Assembly (NCBI RefSeq): GCF_027531545.1
Contig: NZ_JAPZSC010000007.1
Location: forward strand, 33,557-97,556
Length of the DNA: 64,000 nucleotides
Direction: 5' to 3'
Origin: Silanimonas sp.
Lineage (GTDB): Bacteria; Pseudomonadota; Gammaproteobacteria; Xanthomonadales; Xanthomonadaceae
Of this stretch, positions 16,782 through 26,747 are shown piece by piece (the first letter of the stretch is position 1; each line of letters begins with the position of its first letter). A program made the position numbers and the translations under genes. Under the pieces are notes generated by a model. The model saw only the letters and a program-made list of their open reading frames with translations, was not told where the DNA came from and ran no database searches.

Positions 16782-19297
16782 TCACAGTTCGCGCAGAGTC
16801 ACCGAGGGCGGGGCATCGAGGATGCGCCGCGTGGCCCAAAGGCCAGCCAGCAGTGCCACGACCACGCCGACCAGCGCACCGGTGGCGGCAAGGCGCGGGT
16901 CGGGCGTCCACGGCAGATCCAGCACCTGCAGCGCGATGACCCCAGCCAGCACCGTCGAGGCGATGGCGGCGACGAGCCCGGAGATCAGCCCCAACGCGGC
17001 GAACTCACCCGCCTGCGCAAGGCGCAACTGGCGGCGACTGCCGCCCAGCACGCGCATCACCGCGCCCTCGCGCAGGCGTTCGTCCTGGCTGGCGCCGACG
17101 GCGGCCAGCAGGACCAAGGCACCCGCGAGGAGCGCGACGAGGAAGACGGCCTCGACCACGGTCGACACCTGATCGACGGTGCTGCGCACCTGCTTGAGGA
17201 TGGCGTCGACGTCGATCACCGAGAGGTTCGCGAAGCGGTCCAGCAGCGCCCGGGTGAAGCCATCGCGGCCCGGCGGCAGATGGATCGCGGTGATCGCGCT
17301 GCCCTGCAGGCCTTCCAGCGCGCCCGGTGAGACCAGCACGAAGAAATTCGGGCGCACGCTCTCCCACTTCACCTCGCGGATCGACGTGACCTCGCCCTCG
17401 AGGCGCGTGCCAGCGATGTCGAAGACGACGCGATCACCCAGCGTCCAGCCCAGCGAGGCCGCGAGGCCCTGCTCCACGGAGAACTCGGCGGGCGCATCGG
17501 CGGCCATCGACGCGTCCCAGAACCGGCCTTCGAGGATCGTGTTGCTGTCGTCGAGGGTGTCGGCGGTGCTCAGGTTGAACTCGCGCTCGGCGAGGCGGCG
17601 GGCTCGCCCGTTGCCCTCCGGCAGGGCCTGGGCGTTCATCGGCGCGCCGTTCTTCTCGATCCAACGGCCGCGGATCATCGGGAAGATTTCCGGGTTCGTG
17701 ATGCCCTCGCTTTCGAGGAAGGCGCGCAAGGGTTCGATCTGCGCCGGCTGCACGTTGACGATGAAGCGGTTTGGCGCATCGGCCGGAAGCGCCTCGCGCC
17801 AGCGTTCCAGCAGGTCGGTGCGCACGAAAACGAGCAGCAGAAGCGCCATCAGGCCCAGGCCCAGGGCACTGACCTGGGCCACGGTCGTGGACGCACGGCG
17901 GCTGATGTTGGCGAGGCCATAGCGCCAAGGCCCGCGCAAACGCGGCCGCAGCAGGTCAACGCCGCGAACCAGCGCGTAGCCGAGTGCGGCGAGGATGGCG
18001 AAGGTGATGACGAGGCCACCCAGCATCGCACCCGCGAGCTCCGGCGACTTCGCCTGCCACCACAGCAGCGCACCGAATCCGCCCAGGGCCAGCGCCGTCA
18101 GCGCCAGCGCGCTCGGCGAGCGCACGTCGAGGTCACGGCGCAGCACGCGCAGGGCCGGAACACCGCGCAGCGCCAACACCGGCGGAACGGCGAAAGCCAG
18201 CAGCACGACGAGGCCCACGGCGTAGCCGCTGAGCACCGGAACGAGGCTGGCCGAGGGCACGGCGATGCCGAGCGCGCTGCCCAGCCACTCGCCGATCGCG
18301 AACGACAGTGCCCAAGCCAAGGCCACGCCGAGCGTGCTGCCGAGCAGGCCCAGCAGCATCAGCGCGCCCACCTGCACGATCACGATGGTGCGCTGGCTGG
18401 CCCCGAGGCAGCGCATCACCGCGCAGGCATCGAGATGCCGCGCACTGTGTCGTCGTGCGGCCATGGCCACGGCGATCGCGGCGAGGATCACCGACACCAG
18501 CGTCGCCAACCCGAGGAAACGTCCGGCGCGATCAAGCGCGCGGCGCACTTCCGGCCGCCCCTCGGAGGCGGTCTCCAGCCGCTGCCCGCGGCCGAGCGCA
18601 TCGCGCGCCTCGGCGCTGAAGGTCTCGACGGCATCCGGCGTTCCGGCCACGACGAGCCGGTAGGCGATGCGGCTGCCCGGCTGCACCAGGCCTGTCTCGG
18701 GAAGATCGTCGAGGTTCATGACGACCTTGGGCGCGACGTTGAAGTAGTCGAGCGCGCCGTCGGGCTCCTGCTCGATGAGCGCGGCAAGGCGCAGCGTCGA
18801 TTCGCCGAGGGTGATGGGGTCACCGAGCTTCGCGCCGAGGGTGTTCGCCCCGGCGCGGGTCATCCAGACCACGCCGGCCGGCGGGCCTTCGGCGAGTTCG
18901 CGGCGGCCCGCGTCGTCGCTGATGACGAAGCTGCCGCGCAGCGGGAACTCGCGACCCACGGCGCGCAGTTCGCCGAGGCGGAAGCGGTCGGCCACGCGCA
19001 GCATGCTGGGGAACTCGACGGTGTCGACGGCCTTCAGGCCCGGTCGATCCGCCAACGCACGCAGCTCGGGCGCGAGCGGGGCATCCGCACGCAGGACGGC
19101 ATCCCCGCCCAGCAGTCGGTTGGCCTCGAGGGCCAACGCACGCTCGGCACGGTCGGTGAGGAAGCTGATGGTGGTGACGGAAGCGACCGCCAGTGCGAGG
19201 GCCGCGATCAACAGGCGCACCTCGCCGGCCGCGAGATCGCGCAGGGCTTGGCGCCACGCCAAGCGCCACGGGCTCCCCGCGCGTGCCGTCGCGGTGC

Positions 19298-19301
<4 letters not shown>
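16782..19301 (-). CDS. ybbP: FtsX/MacB-type ABC transporter permease (YbbP-like)
   Basis: This 839-residue inner-membrane protein has an N-terminal helix, a large periplasmic domain, then helix bundles near residues 260-420 and 700-839, the duplicated FtsX layout of YbbP. It pairs with the ATPase encoded immediately upstream: the GTG start at 19301 overlaps that gene's stop (GTGA). Such type VII ABC systems use ATP to drive conformational change across the periplasm, often in lipoprotein or lipid handling, rather than classical import. The tesA neighbour mirrors the E. coli ybbA-ybbP/tesA arrangement. Confidence 0.85.
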
Positions 19302-20002
<701 letters not shown>

Positions 20003-20066
20003 CGGAATGCGTTCATCCAGCAAAGTTCAACGCGCACTGTGCGCGCAACAGGCTCTACAGGGCGTC

Positions 20067-20789
20067 ATGGTGCTGCGCGCGTTGCTGCTCGGCATGGGCC
20101 TTTCGGCAGGGCTCACCGCCTGCGGGCAAATCGACGACGGCGCAACGCCCGAGGCGCCCCTGCGGGCCGCGGCCACTTTGGCGCCAGCCCCCGCGCCCCC
20201 GGCCGGCACGACGGAAAGCGTCGACGCCACGACCGAGGCACGCACGGTGCTGGTGATGGGCGATTCGCTCTCCGCCGCCTACAACCTTGCGGCGGAACAG
20301 GGCTGGGTGGCACTGCTCGACACGCGGCTGCGCACCGAGGCCCCGGGCTTCCGGATGGTCAACGCCTCGATCAGCGGCGAGACGACTGCCGGTGGTGCGT
20401 CGCGGATCGATGCCGCGCTGGCGGAGCATCGCCCCGCCCTCGTGGTGATCGAACTCGGCGCCAATGACGGGTTGCGCGGCCTGCCGCTCGAGGAATCGCG
20501 CGCGAACCTGGAACGCATGGTCAAGGCCTCGAAGGCGTCGGGCGCTGAGGTTCTCGTGGTGGGCATGCGGCTGCCACCGAATTACGGCGCGGACTACACC
20601 GAGGGCTTCTTCGCCATGTTCGGCGAGATCGCGCAGGCCGAGGGCGCGGCCCACCTGCCCTTCCTGCTCGAGCCGATCGCCTTCGACGAAGCGGCGTTCC
20701 AGGGCGATCGCCTGCATCCGACCGCCGAGGCGCAGCCGGTGCTGGCCGACCACGTCTGGGCCGCACTGCGGCCGATGCTCGCCGACTGA
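20067..20789 (+). CDS. tesA: SGNH-hydrolase arylesterase / lysophospholipase TesA-like lipoprotein
   Basis: This 240-residue exported esterase has a signal peptide with lipobox LTAC (Cys19), an Ala/Pro linker (residues 30-48), and the SGNH catalytic blocks VLVMGDSLSAAYN (Ser67), IELGANDGLRG and DRLHPTAEAQ (Asp-x-x-His). It hydrolyses acyl esters and thioesters in the periplasm. E. coli TesA is a soluble periplasmic protein; the lipobox here suggests a membrane-anchored version. Its position divergent from ybbA-ybbP supports the tesA identity. Confidence 0.87.
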   Translation: MVLRALLLGMGLSAGLTACGQIDDGATPEAPLRAAATLAPAPAPPAGTTESVDATTEARTVLVMGDSLSAAYNLAAEQGWVALLDTRLRTEAPGFRMVNASISGETTAGGASRIDAALAEHRPALVVIELGANDGLRGLPLEESRANLERMVKASKASGAEVLVVGMRLPPNYGADYTEGFFAMFGEIAQAEGAAHLPFLLEPIAFDEAAFQGDRLHPTAEAQPVLADHVWAALRPMLAD

Positions 20790-20891
20790 CGCGACTCGCC
20801 CCGCGCCCAGCGAGGCGTGAATACGTATGCAGTGCTGGGTTTTCCCGGCGTGACGGGCTAGCGTTCCCGGACTTCGGTTCGGGGGAAACGA

Positions 20892-22343
20892 ATGGGCGCC
20901 GGCGCCATCCAGTGGGGAATCTTCATCGGCCTGACGGCCGCGATCGCACTGCTCACCTGGTGGCGCTGCCGTCAGGAAGTGCCCTCGACCGACGCTTCAA
21001 AGGAGGTCTTCCTCGCCGGCGGCACGCTCACCTGGCCCTTCATCGCCGGCTCGCTGCTGCTCACCAACATCAGCGCCGAGCAGATCGTCGGCATGAACGG
21101 CACGCAGGTGATGTTGACGGCCTGGTGGGAGATCGGCGCGGCGGTGGGCCTCGTCATCCTCGCCCACGTGCTGGTGCCGATGTACTACCGGTACGGCTGC
21201 ACCACGACCACCGAGCTGCTCGAAAAGCGTCTCGGCGACGCCAGCATCCGCACGGCGGTGTCGATCCTCTTCCTGCTGGGCTATCTCTTCATCCTGCTGC
21301 CCGTCGTGCTGTACACCGGCGCGGTGTTCCTGAAGTCGATGTTCGCGCTCGAGGCGTCGATCCTCGCCATCGCCATCGTCTACGCGCTGGCGGGCCTGGC
21401 CTACGCGGCCTTCGGCGGCCTGCGCGCCATCGCCATTTCCGACACCTACAACGGCGTGATGCTGGGCGCCATGGGACTGTTGGTGACCTTCTTCGCGTTC
21501 AAGGCCATCGACTTCGACCTCTCGGGCATCCCGGCGGAGCGCCTCACGCTCATCGGCGGGCCGGAATCCGACATCCCGTGGCCGACCCTGCTCACCGGCA
21601 TGGTGTTCATCCACCTGTTCTACTGGGGCACGAACATGGTGATCGCGCAGCGCGCGCTGGCCGCGCCCACCATGCGCGAGGCTCAGAAAGGCATCTACGC
21701 CGCCGCCGCGATCAAGCTGCTGATGCCGCTGATCGTCGTCGTGCCGGGCGTCCTCGCGTACAAGCTCTACGGCGATGTCGGCGACGTGACCTATGGCCGC
21801 CTCGTGGCCGACGTGCTGCCGCCGTGGCTGGCCGGCGCCTTCGCCGCGATGATCTTCGGGGCCGTGCTGTCGAGCTTCAATTCCTGCCTGAACTCAGCCG
21901 CGGCGCTCTATGCCATGGACCTGCACGTGAAGTACGTGAACCCGCAGGCCGACGTGCGGCGGATCGGGCAGCGCGTGGCAATCGCCTTCACGATCGGCGG
22001 CGTCGCGCTGGTGCCGCTCTACCAGAACGCCGAAAGCATCGTCGCGACGATGCAGAAGATGAACGGGCTGTACTCGATGCCCGTGCTGGCCGCCTTCCTC
22101 GTGGCCGTGGTGGGGCGCCGGGTGCTGTCGATCGCGCTGCGCGCGGGCCTGCTGTTCGGCGTGGGGCTGTATGCGGTGTTCACCTTCGCCTGGCAGCCCT
22201 TCGGCCTGCACTACATCCACCTGATGGCGATCACCCTCGCCAGCACGATCGCGATGATCTACGCGCTCGACCGCGTGCTGCCGGGCTCGGCGCCGTCGGC
22301 GTCCAGCGAGGGCCAGGCGGAGGCGTCCAGCGCCTCGCGGTAA
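20892..22343 (+). CDS. Sodium:solute symporter (SSS/SLC5 family)
   Basis: This 483-residue inner-membrane protein has 13-14 predicted helices and SSS hallmarks: a first helix after IQWGIFIGLTA, the SLLLTNISAEQIVGMNGT unwound-helix region, GLAYAAFGGLRAIAISDTYNG, and SSFNSCLNSAAALYAMD, the usual Na-site helix. It most resembles YidK-like sugar or inositol symporters, but the substrate is not readable. GGGGGAAA precedes the ATG at 20892. The final 85 bases overlap the convergent DUF2189 gene. Confidence 0.85.
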   Translation: MGAGAIQWGIFIGLTAAIALLTWWRCRQEVPSTDASKEVFLAGGTLTWPFIAGSLLLTNISAEQIVGMNGTQVMLTAWWEIGAAVGLVILAHVLVPMYYRYGCTTTTELLEKRLGDASIRTAVSILFLLGYLFILLPVVLYTGAVFLKSMFALEASILAIAIVYALAGLAYAAFGGLRAIAISDTYNGVMLGAMGLLVTFFAFKAIDFDLSGIPAERLTLIGGPESDIPWPTLLTGMVFIHLFYWGTNMVIAQRALAAPTMREAQKGIYAAAAIKLLMPLIVVVPGVLAYKLYGDVGDVTYGRLVADVLPPWLAGAFAAMIFGAVLSSFNSCLNSAAALYAMDLHVKYVNPQADVRRIGQRVAIAFTIGGVALVPLYQNAESIVATMQKMNGLYSMPVLAAFLVAVVGRRVLSIALRAGLLFGVGLYAVFTFAWQPFGLHYIHLMAITLASTIAMIYALDRVLPGSAPSASSEGQAEASSASR

Positions 22344-23050
22344 CCGTGCCAGGCCGCGTAGGCCAGCCACGGCATCACGATCCCCAGCCCGACGAAGGCC
22401 GTGGCGATGCCCACGGCGGTGAGCAGGGCAATCAGCGCGGCCCACACCAGCGCAGTGCCCTTGTTGCGCAGCACCGCATTCAAGCTGGAGATGCCGGCCG
22501 TGACCATGTCCACGTCGCGGTCGGCGATCATCGGCAGCGAGAATGCCGCGATGGCGAACGTGGCCACCGCGAACACCGAGCCGAACAGCGAACCCAGCGC
22601 GAGGAACTCCAGCAGCGAGGCAAGGCTGCCGTCCTCGATCGGCACGAAGGCGTTCACCAGCATGCCGGCGCGCGACCACAGCAGCAGGATGACCATCTGC
22701 ACGAGGGCAAACACGCCGGCCTGCCCGACCACGCGGCGCATCAGCGCGAGGCAGTCCTTGAGTCGTGGCACCTCGCCGCGCTCGAGGGCTCGGCTGACCG
22801 CGTAGAGCCCGACGCCGATCAGCGGCGCCACGAACACGAAGCCCGACAGAAGGGCCGCCAACAGCGCGAAGCGGCCGAGCTGCCAGGCCATCGCCGCCAC
22901 GGCCAGACTGACCACGACGACGATGGCGCCAAAGACCGACGTGAGCACGGGGGCGCGCACGAGATCGCGCCAGCCTGCGGCCAGCCAACGCAGCGGCGCG
23001 GACAGCGGCAGGTCGCGGCAAGGCACGACGAAAGGCGCGGCCTCGTTCAT
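22259..23050 (-). CDS. DUF2189 membrane protein
   Basis: This 263-residue protein has six predicted membrane helices and the DUF2189 pattern (LRWLAAGWRDLVRAPVL, SGFVFVAPLIGVGLYAVSR, AAFSLPMIADRDVDMVTA). No function is known for the family. It starts with an ATGA overlap of the small acetyltransferase gene, so it belongs to a three-gene unit 23926 to 22259. Its 3' end runs 85 bases into the symporter coding region on the other strand, an unusually long convergent overlap; the low-complexity C-terminus (DADGAEPGSTRSSA) is consistent with overlap-constrained sequence. Confidence 0.8.
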   Translation of the reverse strand: MNEAAPFVVPCRDLPLSAPLRWLAAGWRDLVRAPVLTSVFGAIVVVVSLAVAAMAWQLGRFALLAALLSGFVFVAPLIGVGLYAVSRALERGEVPRLKDCLALMRRVVGQAGVFALVQMVILLLWSRAGMLVNAFVPIEDGSLASLLEFLALGSLFGSVFAVATFAIAAFSLPMIADRDVDMVTAGISSLNAVLRNKGTALVWAALIALLTAVGIATAFVGLGIVMPWLAYAAWHGYREALDASAWPSLDADGAEPGSTRSSA

Positions 23051-23340
23051 GCGCGCAGTCCGTTGAACTCGGGATGGCGGCGCATCCACGCGTCGACGTA
23101 GGGGCAGACCGGCTCGACGCGCAGTCCTTGCGCCCCGGCCCACTCGAGGGCCGCCCGCGTGAGCGCGCTGGCCACGCCGCGGCCCTCGATCGCGCGTTCG
23201 ACGACCACCGAAGGAATCACCATCACCGACCGGCCCTCGACTTCGCGACGCATGTAGCGCAGTTCGCCGCGATGCCCCTCGAGCCGGGCTTCGAAGCGAC
23301 CTTCGGCATCCCGGTGGAGGATTTCCGGCGGCGCAGCCAT
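23047..23340 (-). CDS. Small YjdJ-like GNAT N-acetyltransferase
   Basis: This 97-residue protein matches the minimal GNAT domain of the YjdJ type: GELRYMRREVEGRSVMVIP, then VVVERAIEGRGVASALTRAAL with the acetyl-CoA loop EGRGVASAL, and VCPYVDAWMRRHPEF at the end. Its substrate is unknown. It sits between the hypothetical exported protein (gap of seven bases) and the DUF2189 gene (four-base overlap), indicating an operon. Confidence 0.82.
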   Translation of the reverse strand: MAAPPEILHRDAEGRFEARLEGHRGELRYMRREVEGRSVMVIPSVVVERAIEGRGVASALTRAALEWAGAQGLRVEPVCPYVDAWMRRHPEFNGLRA

Positions 23341-23347
23341 GGGCGCC

Positions 23348-23926
23348 TCAGTACTCGACCGAGACGGACATCAGCCGCAGCCGGCCGGGAAAGCCGCCCT
23401 GCTCGCCCCCGAGACGCTGTGCTTCGATGTACCACCACGCTCCGTCGCTCCAGCCGTTGCCCGGAGGGATCGTCACCGACGAAGCCAGCACGGTGCTGGT
23501 GTTCTCCGGCGCCGCTCGCGTGGCCGTGCCGCGGGCGCCGTAGGTCTCGAAGCTGTTGCCGCTGTTGAAGGTCATCGGCGTCACGCTGAAGCCCAAGGTG
23601 CCACTCTCGTCCGAGACGACCTGGTAGGCGTAGGTCACGCGAACCCGCCCACCGGCGTAGTCCTTCGGCTTGCGCAGGGTGAACGTGACCGTGCCGTTGG
23701 CCCCCAGCCAGTCGAGCCCGCGCGCATGCATGGCGAATGCCGATTCCGGGCTGCGCGACAGCGCATTCGCCGGGATGCTGATCTGGTGGGCGTAGCGCGC
23801 GAGGCCCGGTGCGATCGCCGCGGCCGAGGGGCGGGCACCGGACACGGTTGCCATCGATGGAACGGAAACGATGGCCAAGACCACCGCAACGACAACGCGC
23901 ACGAACGACGGGGATGTCCTGACCAT
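23348..23926 (-). CDS. Hypothetical exported protein
   Basis: This 192-residue protein has a signal peptide (VRVVVAVVLAIVSVPSMATV) and an otherwise beta-rich, Gly/Thr/Ser-rich mature part (DWLGANGTVTFTLRKPKDY, TYAYQVVSDESGTLGFSVT). I do not recognise a family. The pattern of alternating hydrophobic residues and frequent aromatic/Thr positions suggests an extracellular beta-sandwich. It is first in a three-gene unit with an acetyltransferase and a DUF2189 membrane protein, and divergent from the gene at 24023. Confidence 0.6.
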   Translation of the reverse strand: MVRTSPSFVRVVVAVVLAIVSVPSMATVSGARPSAAAIAPGLARYAHQISIPANALSRSPESAFAMHARGLDWLGANGTVTFTLRKPKDYAGGRVRVTYAYQVVSDESGTLGFSVTPMTFNSGNSFETYGARGTATRAAPENTSTVLASSVTIPPGNGWSDGAWWYIEAQRLGGEQGGFPGRLRLMSVSVEY

Positions 23927-23944
23927 GTCGGCACTCCGGGGGAA

Positions 23945-23962
23945 GGCTGCGACACCGCAGCC
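23945..23962. promoter_or_regulatory. Inverted repeat in divergent intergenic region
   Basis: GGCTGCG and CGCAGCC form a 7-bp inverted repeat around ACAC between the divergent starts at 23926 and 24023. It could be an operator or a leader hairpin; nothing else supports either. Confidence 0.25.
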
Positions 23963-24022
23963 CGGCTATTGAACACCCATCCTCGCGCTTATGCTGCCGG
24001 CCTGCCCTGAACCCTACCGTCC

Positions 24023-24418
24023 ATGCCGCCACGCCGTCGCGCCGCCCCGCTCGTCCTCGCCCTCGCCGCGCTCGGCATGGCGCTGTGCAGCCTGCCCCAT
24101 GCCCTCGGGGCGTGGCCGCATTTCCGCGAGGGTTTGGTGGCGCTTGGGGCGGAGCCGCACCTCATCGGCGCCATCGGCAGCGCCTGGGCCTTCGGCACGG
24201 TGATGATGCTGGCCAGTGGCGCCATCGTCGGCGCGCAGGCTTGGCGGGCGTGGCGCGACCAGCCGCTGCACGCGGCGACACTGCTACCCCTCAGCCTCGC
24301 TTGGGCGAGCTACGGCCTCGTGGCCTTCGCGCTCCGCGACTTCAACACCCACTACCTCGCCTTCGTGGCCTGCGGTGCGGCCTTACTCGTCGCGCTCGCC
24401 CTGCCGCGGGTCCGCTGA
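24023..24418 (+). CDS. Hypothetical membrane protein with four helices
   Basis: This 131-residue protein contains four hydrophobic stretches (LVLALAALGMALCSLPHA, IGSAWAFGTVMMLASGAIVG, LPLSLAWASYGLVAFAL and YLAFVACGAALLVALAL), giving a small four-helix membrane protein. I do not recognise a specific family. The final 36 bases overlap the convergent gene ending at 24383. The ATG at 24023 is the first in frame after the divergent promoter region; there is no strong ribosome-binding site. Confidence 0.55.
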   Translation: MPPRRRAAPLVLALAALGMALCSLPHALGAWPHFREGLVALGAEPHLIGAIGSAWAFGTVMMLASGAIVGAQAWRAWRDQPLHAATLLPLSLAWASYGLVAFALRDFNTHYLAFVACGAALLVALALPRVR

Positions 24419-25018
24419 GGGGCTCTGCGCCATCAAATCGATCTGCAGCAGGCGCGCCGAGACCTCGTGGTCGTCGAGCGAGCCCTGCCGCTGCAGCCAC
24501 AGCACGCGATGGCGCTGCTGCTCGGGGCTTTCGTCCGGGCTGAGGTAGTCGAAGCGATCGCGCAGCTGGGCCGCACGCCGCCGGTCGATCTCGGCCAGGA
24601 TGCCGCCCGCCGAGGCGTCGTCGATCACCAGCACGTTCGCGCGCGGCGACGGCACGACAATGTAGCGGCGGATGCGCAGCGCATACCAGGCGAGGCAGGC
24701 CGCACCCAGCGGCAGCCAGATCGACAATCCGAACACCTGGGTCTTCGCCCAGTCCATCGACGTGAGCACCGCGCCAAGCACGACCCAGATCGCGCCGACG
24801 TTGCGCCACCAGGTGTTGCGCTCGACGAAGCGCTCGCGATCCACGGCGAGTTCGGCGTACTCGATCGTCCAGGTCCGCGAGGCGTTGCCGTCATCCAAGC
24901 CGTAGCGCAGCGACTCCTCGCCGAAATCGAAGAACGTCTTCGCACCCGCGCGCTTCTGTTCCAGCCGCAGGGCTTCGGGCTTCGGGGGTTCGGGCTGGGG
25001 CACCAGGGGCGTGTTCAC
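24383..25018 (-). CDS. Hypothetical membrane-associated protein
   Basis: This 211-residue protein has a hydrophilic N-terminal region with a beta-rich segment (FFDFGEESLRYGLDDGNASR), two central hydrophobic segments (VGAIWVVLGAVLTSM and IWLPLGAACLAWYALR) and a charged C-terminus. The arrangement resembles bacterial PH-like membrane proteins, but I cannot name the family. A GTG start at 25018, preceded by AGGAACCGCC, is chosen because no ATG occurs before residue 80. It lies 53 bases after the methyltransferase-like gene on the same strand. Confidence 0.5.
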   Translation of the reverse strand: MNTPLVPQPEPPKPEALRLEQKRAGAKTFFDFGEESLRYGLDDGNASRTWTIEYAELAVDRERFVERNTWWRNVGAIWVVLGAVLTSMDWAKTQVFGLSIWLPLGAACLAWYALRIRRYIVVPSPRANVLVIDDASAGGILAEIDRRRAAQLRDRFDYLSPDESPEQQRHRVLWLQRQGSLDDHEVSARLLQIDLMAQSPSADPRQGERDE

Positions 25019-25071
25019 GGCGGTTCCTCGATTCGACCCTCCGCCGGGGAACCCGGCGGCGGGCGCGCAGT

Positions 25072-25785
25072 TTAGCGCCCTTGAACCCGGACCCGCACCG
25101 CGGCGAGCGCCTCGCGAAGCTCGCGCTGCCCGGCCGACGACAGCGCGGACACCACGCCGGTGGCCGCGAGGGGCCCCATCCACGCGAAGGCCACGCGGTT
25201 GCTCTGCCGGGCCTCCTCGACCACCGCCACGTTGGCGGCGCCGAACGCCACCTGCAGCCGGTGCCGATGCTCGGCGTGCGCGGTGTCGTACAGGTTGAAC
25301 GCGGCCACGCCGCCAGGTCGGAGGGCGGCGCGGCAGTCGTTGTAGAAGCGCTGGGTCGACAGCGCGGCCGGGATGCCACTGGTGTCGTAGCCGTCGACGA
25401 GCAGCAGGTCGATCGACGCCGGCTGCGTCTTCAGCCACTCGGCGGCGTCCGCTTCGACCACGCGGAACCGGGCGTCGTCGTCAGGGATGCGGAACTGGCG
25501 CCGCAGGGCGATGACCGCCGGATTGATCTCGATGGCCTCGAGCGCCGCGGCCGGCAGGTGGCGGTGCAGGAACTTCGCCTGCGAGCCGCCGCCCAAGCCG
25601 ACCATCGCGATGCGCGCGGGTGCCGGCACCAGGGCCAGCGCGCCGAGCATCGTCCGCGTGTAGTCGACGACGAGGCGGTCCGGCGCCCAGCGCGACATGC
25701 GGCTCTGGGCGGTGCCCTTGGCGAAACGCAGTTCCCGAGTGCGCCAGCCTTGCAGGATGAACGGGGTGCCTGCCTTCTCAGCCAC
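25072..25785 (-). CDS. Spermidine synthase-like methyltransferase-fold protein
   Basis: This 237-residue cytosolic protein has a Rossmann core of the spermidine/spermine synthase type: IAMVGLGGGSQAKFLHRHLP (motif I), ALEAIEINPAVI (acidic end of strand 2), DLLLVDGYDTSGIP and a C-terminal LRPGGVAAFNLY. The DGYD in place of the usual DxxDP motif suggests a diverged substrate. It overlaps the upstream exported protein's stop by eight bases, so it is co-translated with it. A true polyamine synthase is not established. Confidence 0.7.
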   Translation of the reverse strand: MAEKAGTPFILQGWRTRELRFAKGTAQSRMSRWAPDRLVVDYTRTMLGALALVPAPARIAMVGLGGGSQAKFLHRHLPAAALEAIEINPAVIALRRQFRIPDDDARFRVVEADAAEWLKTQPASIDLLLVDGYDTSGIPAALSTQRFYNDCRAALRPGGVAAFNLYDTAHAEHRHRLQVAFGAANVAVVEEARQSNRVAFAWMGPLAATGVVSALSSAGQRELREALAAVRVRVQGR

Positions 25786-26281
25786 GCTGCAGGAAGACCA
25801 CGCCCTTGCCGTCGACCTGGTTGAACAGCAGGCGGAACGTGAGGCTGGTGGCCTGCGGCTGCTCGCGACCGCCCTGACAGCTCATGCCAGCGGCTTCCTT
25901 CGCGGTCTTGCTGCGGAAAGTGCAGACGATGGCCGGCTCGAAGCGCCAGGTCGACAGCGCCGCCACCGAAACGTCGACGAACTGCTTGCTCAGTTCCGTC
26001 ACCGCCGGGCACTCGGGCTCGCGGACCAGCGGGCCGGTGTAGCTGACCGCGCCTTCCTCATCGATGTCGACGCGCATGCAGATGGCGCGCGACGGCACCT
26101 GCTGCTGCGCCAGGACCTCGGCCGGGTACTCCGGCAGGCGGTTGCCCGGTTCGTCGATCGGCAGCAGGAAGGTCTGCTTGTCGGTGAGCTGCAGCGTTCC
26201 CTCGGCAGCCTCTTCGGCGAAAGCGGCGGCCGGCAGCACGGCGAGCAGGGCGGCGGCAAGGGCAAGACGGGTGATGCGCAT
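25778..26281 (-). CDS. Exported protein with TonB C-terminal-like domain
   Basis: This 167-residue protein has a clear signal peptide (RLALAAALLAVLPAAAFAEE). The mature part contains LPEYPAEVLAQQQVPSRAICMRVDIDEEGAVSYTGPL followed by AALSTWRFEPA (here split: YPAEVLAQQ near residue 55, RVDIDEEG near 72 and AALSTWRFEPA near 110), the pattern of the TonB_C domain. There is no membrane-spanning anchor or proline-rich linker, so it is not a full TonB; it may be a periplasmic relative. It overlaps the downstream methyltransferase-like gene. Confidence 0.6.
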   Translation of the reverse strand: MRITRLALAAALLAVLPAAAFAEEAAEGTLQLTDKQTFLLPIDEPGNRLPEYPAEVLAQQQVPSRAICMRVDIDEEGAVSYTGPLVREPECPAVTELSKQFVDVSVAALSTWRFEPAIVCTFRSKTAKEAAGMSCQGGREQPQATSLTFRLLFNQVDGKGVVFLQRG

Positions 26282-26361
26282 CGAAGGCTCCTCCAGGGGA
26301 CTCAGGGTGCGGAGCGTACCGCCTGCGGGCGACTTTCGTCGTGCGCGGTGTCGCTGTGGCG

Positions 26362-26637
26362 TCAAGTCGCTGAAAGGGCCGGCTTGCGGTAGGCCCACAT
26401 CTGCCAGAGGTTCAGGCCGTTCACCCCGAGGGTGAAGACGTTCGCGAGGATGATCGGCAGGCTGTCGATCATCAGGCCGTACACCAGCCAGAGCAGCACG
26501 CCGAGCGTGAAGGTGCCGAAGGTCGAGAACGACAGGTCGTCGACGTGCTTGCGGCGGAAGTTCCGGATCACCTGAGGCACGAAGGCGACGCTGGTGAGGA
26601 AGGCGGCGCCGAGGCCGAAGGCGGTGGGAGTGTCCAT
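26362..26637 (-). CDS. SemiSWEET-type sugar transporter
   Basis: This 91-residue protein is three predicted helices with the PQ-loop signature SVAFVPQVIRNFRRKHVDDLS near residues 16-36 (PQ at residues 22-23) and WLVYGLMIDSLPIILAN in helix 2. Size and motif match bacterial SemiSWEETs, which dimerise to form a passive sugar pore in the inner membrane. The ATG at 26637 gives the usual length. It stands alone; no sugar-metabolism gene is adjacent. Confidence 0.82.
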   Translation of the reverse strand: MDTPTAFGLGAAFLTSVAFVPQVIRNFRRKHVDDLSFSTFGTFTLGVLLWLVYGLMIDSLPIILANVFTLGVNGLNLWQMWAYRKPALSAT

Positions 26638-26747
26638 GGGCGAACGATGCCCGAAGCCCCCGCCCCGGCTCAATCACCCGCCACGCCTGCACGGCATTTG
26701 AACGCGCGCAAGCGCAGGCTCGAACCTCCGCCCCAAGGCCGCGCCCG

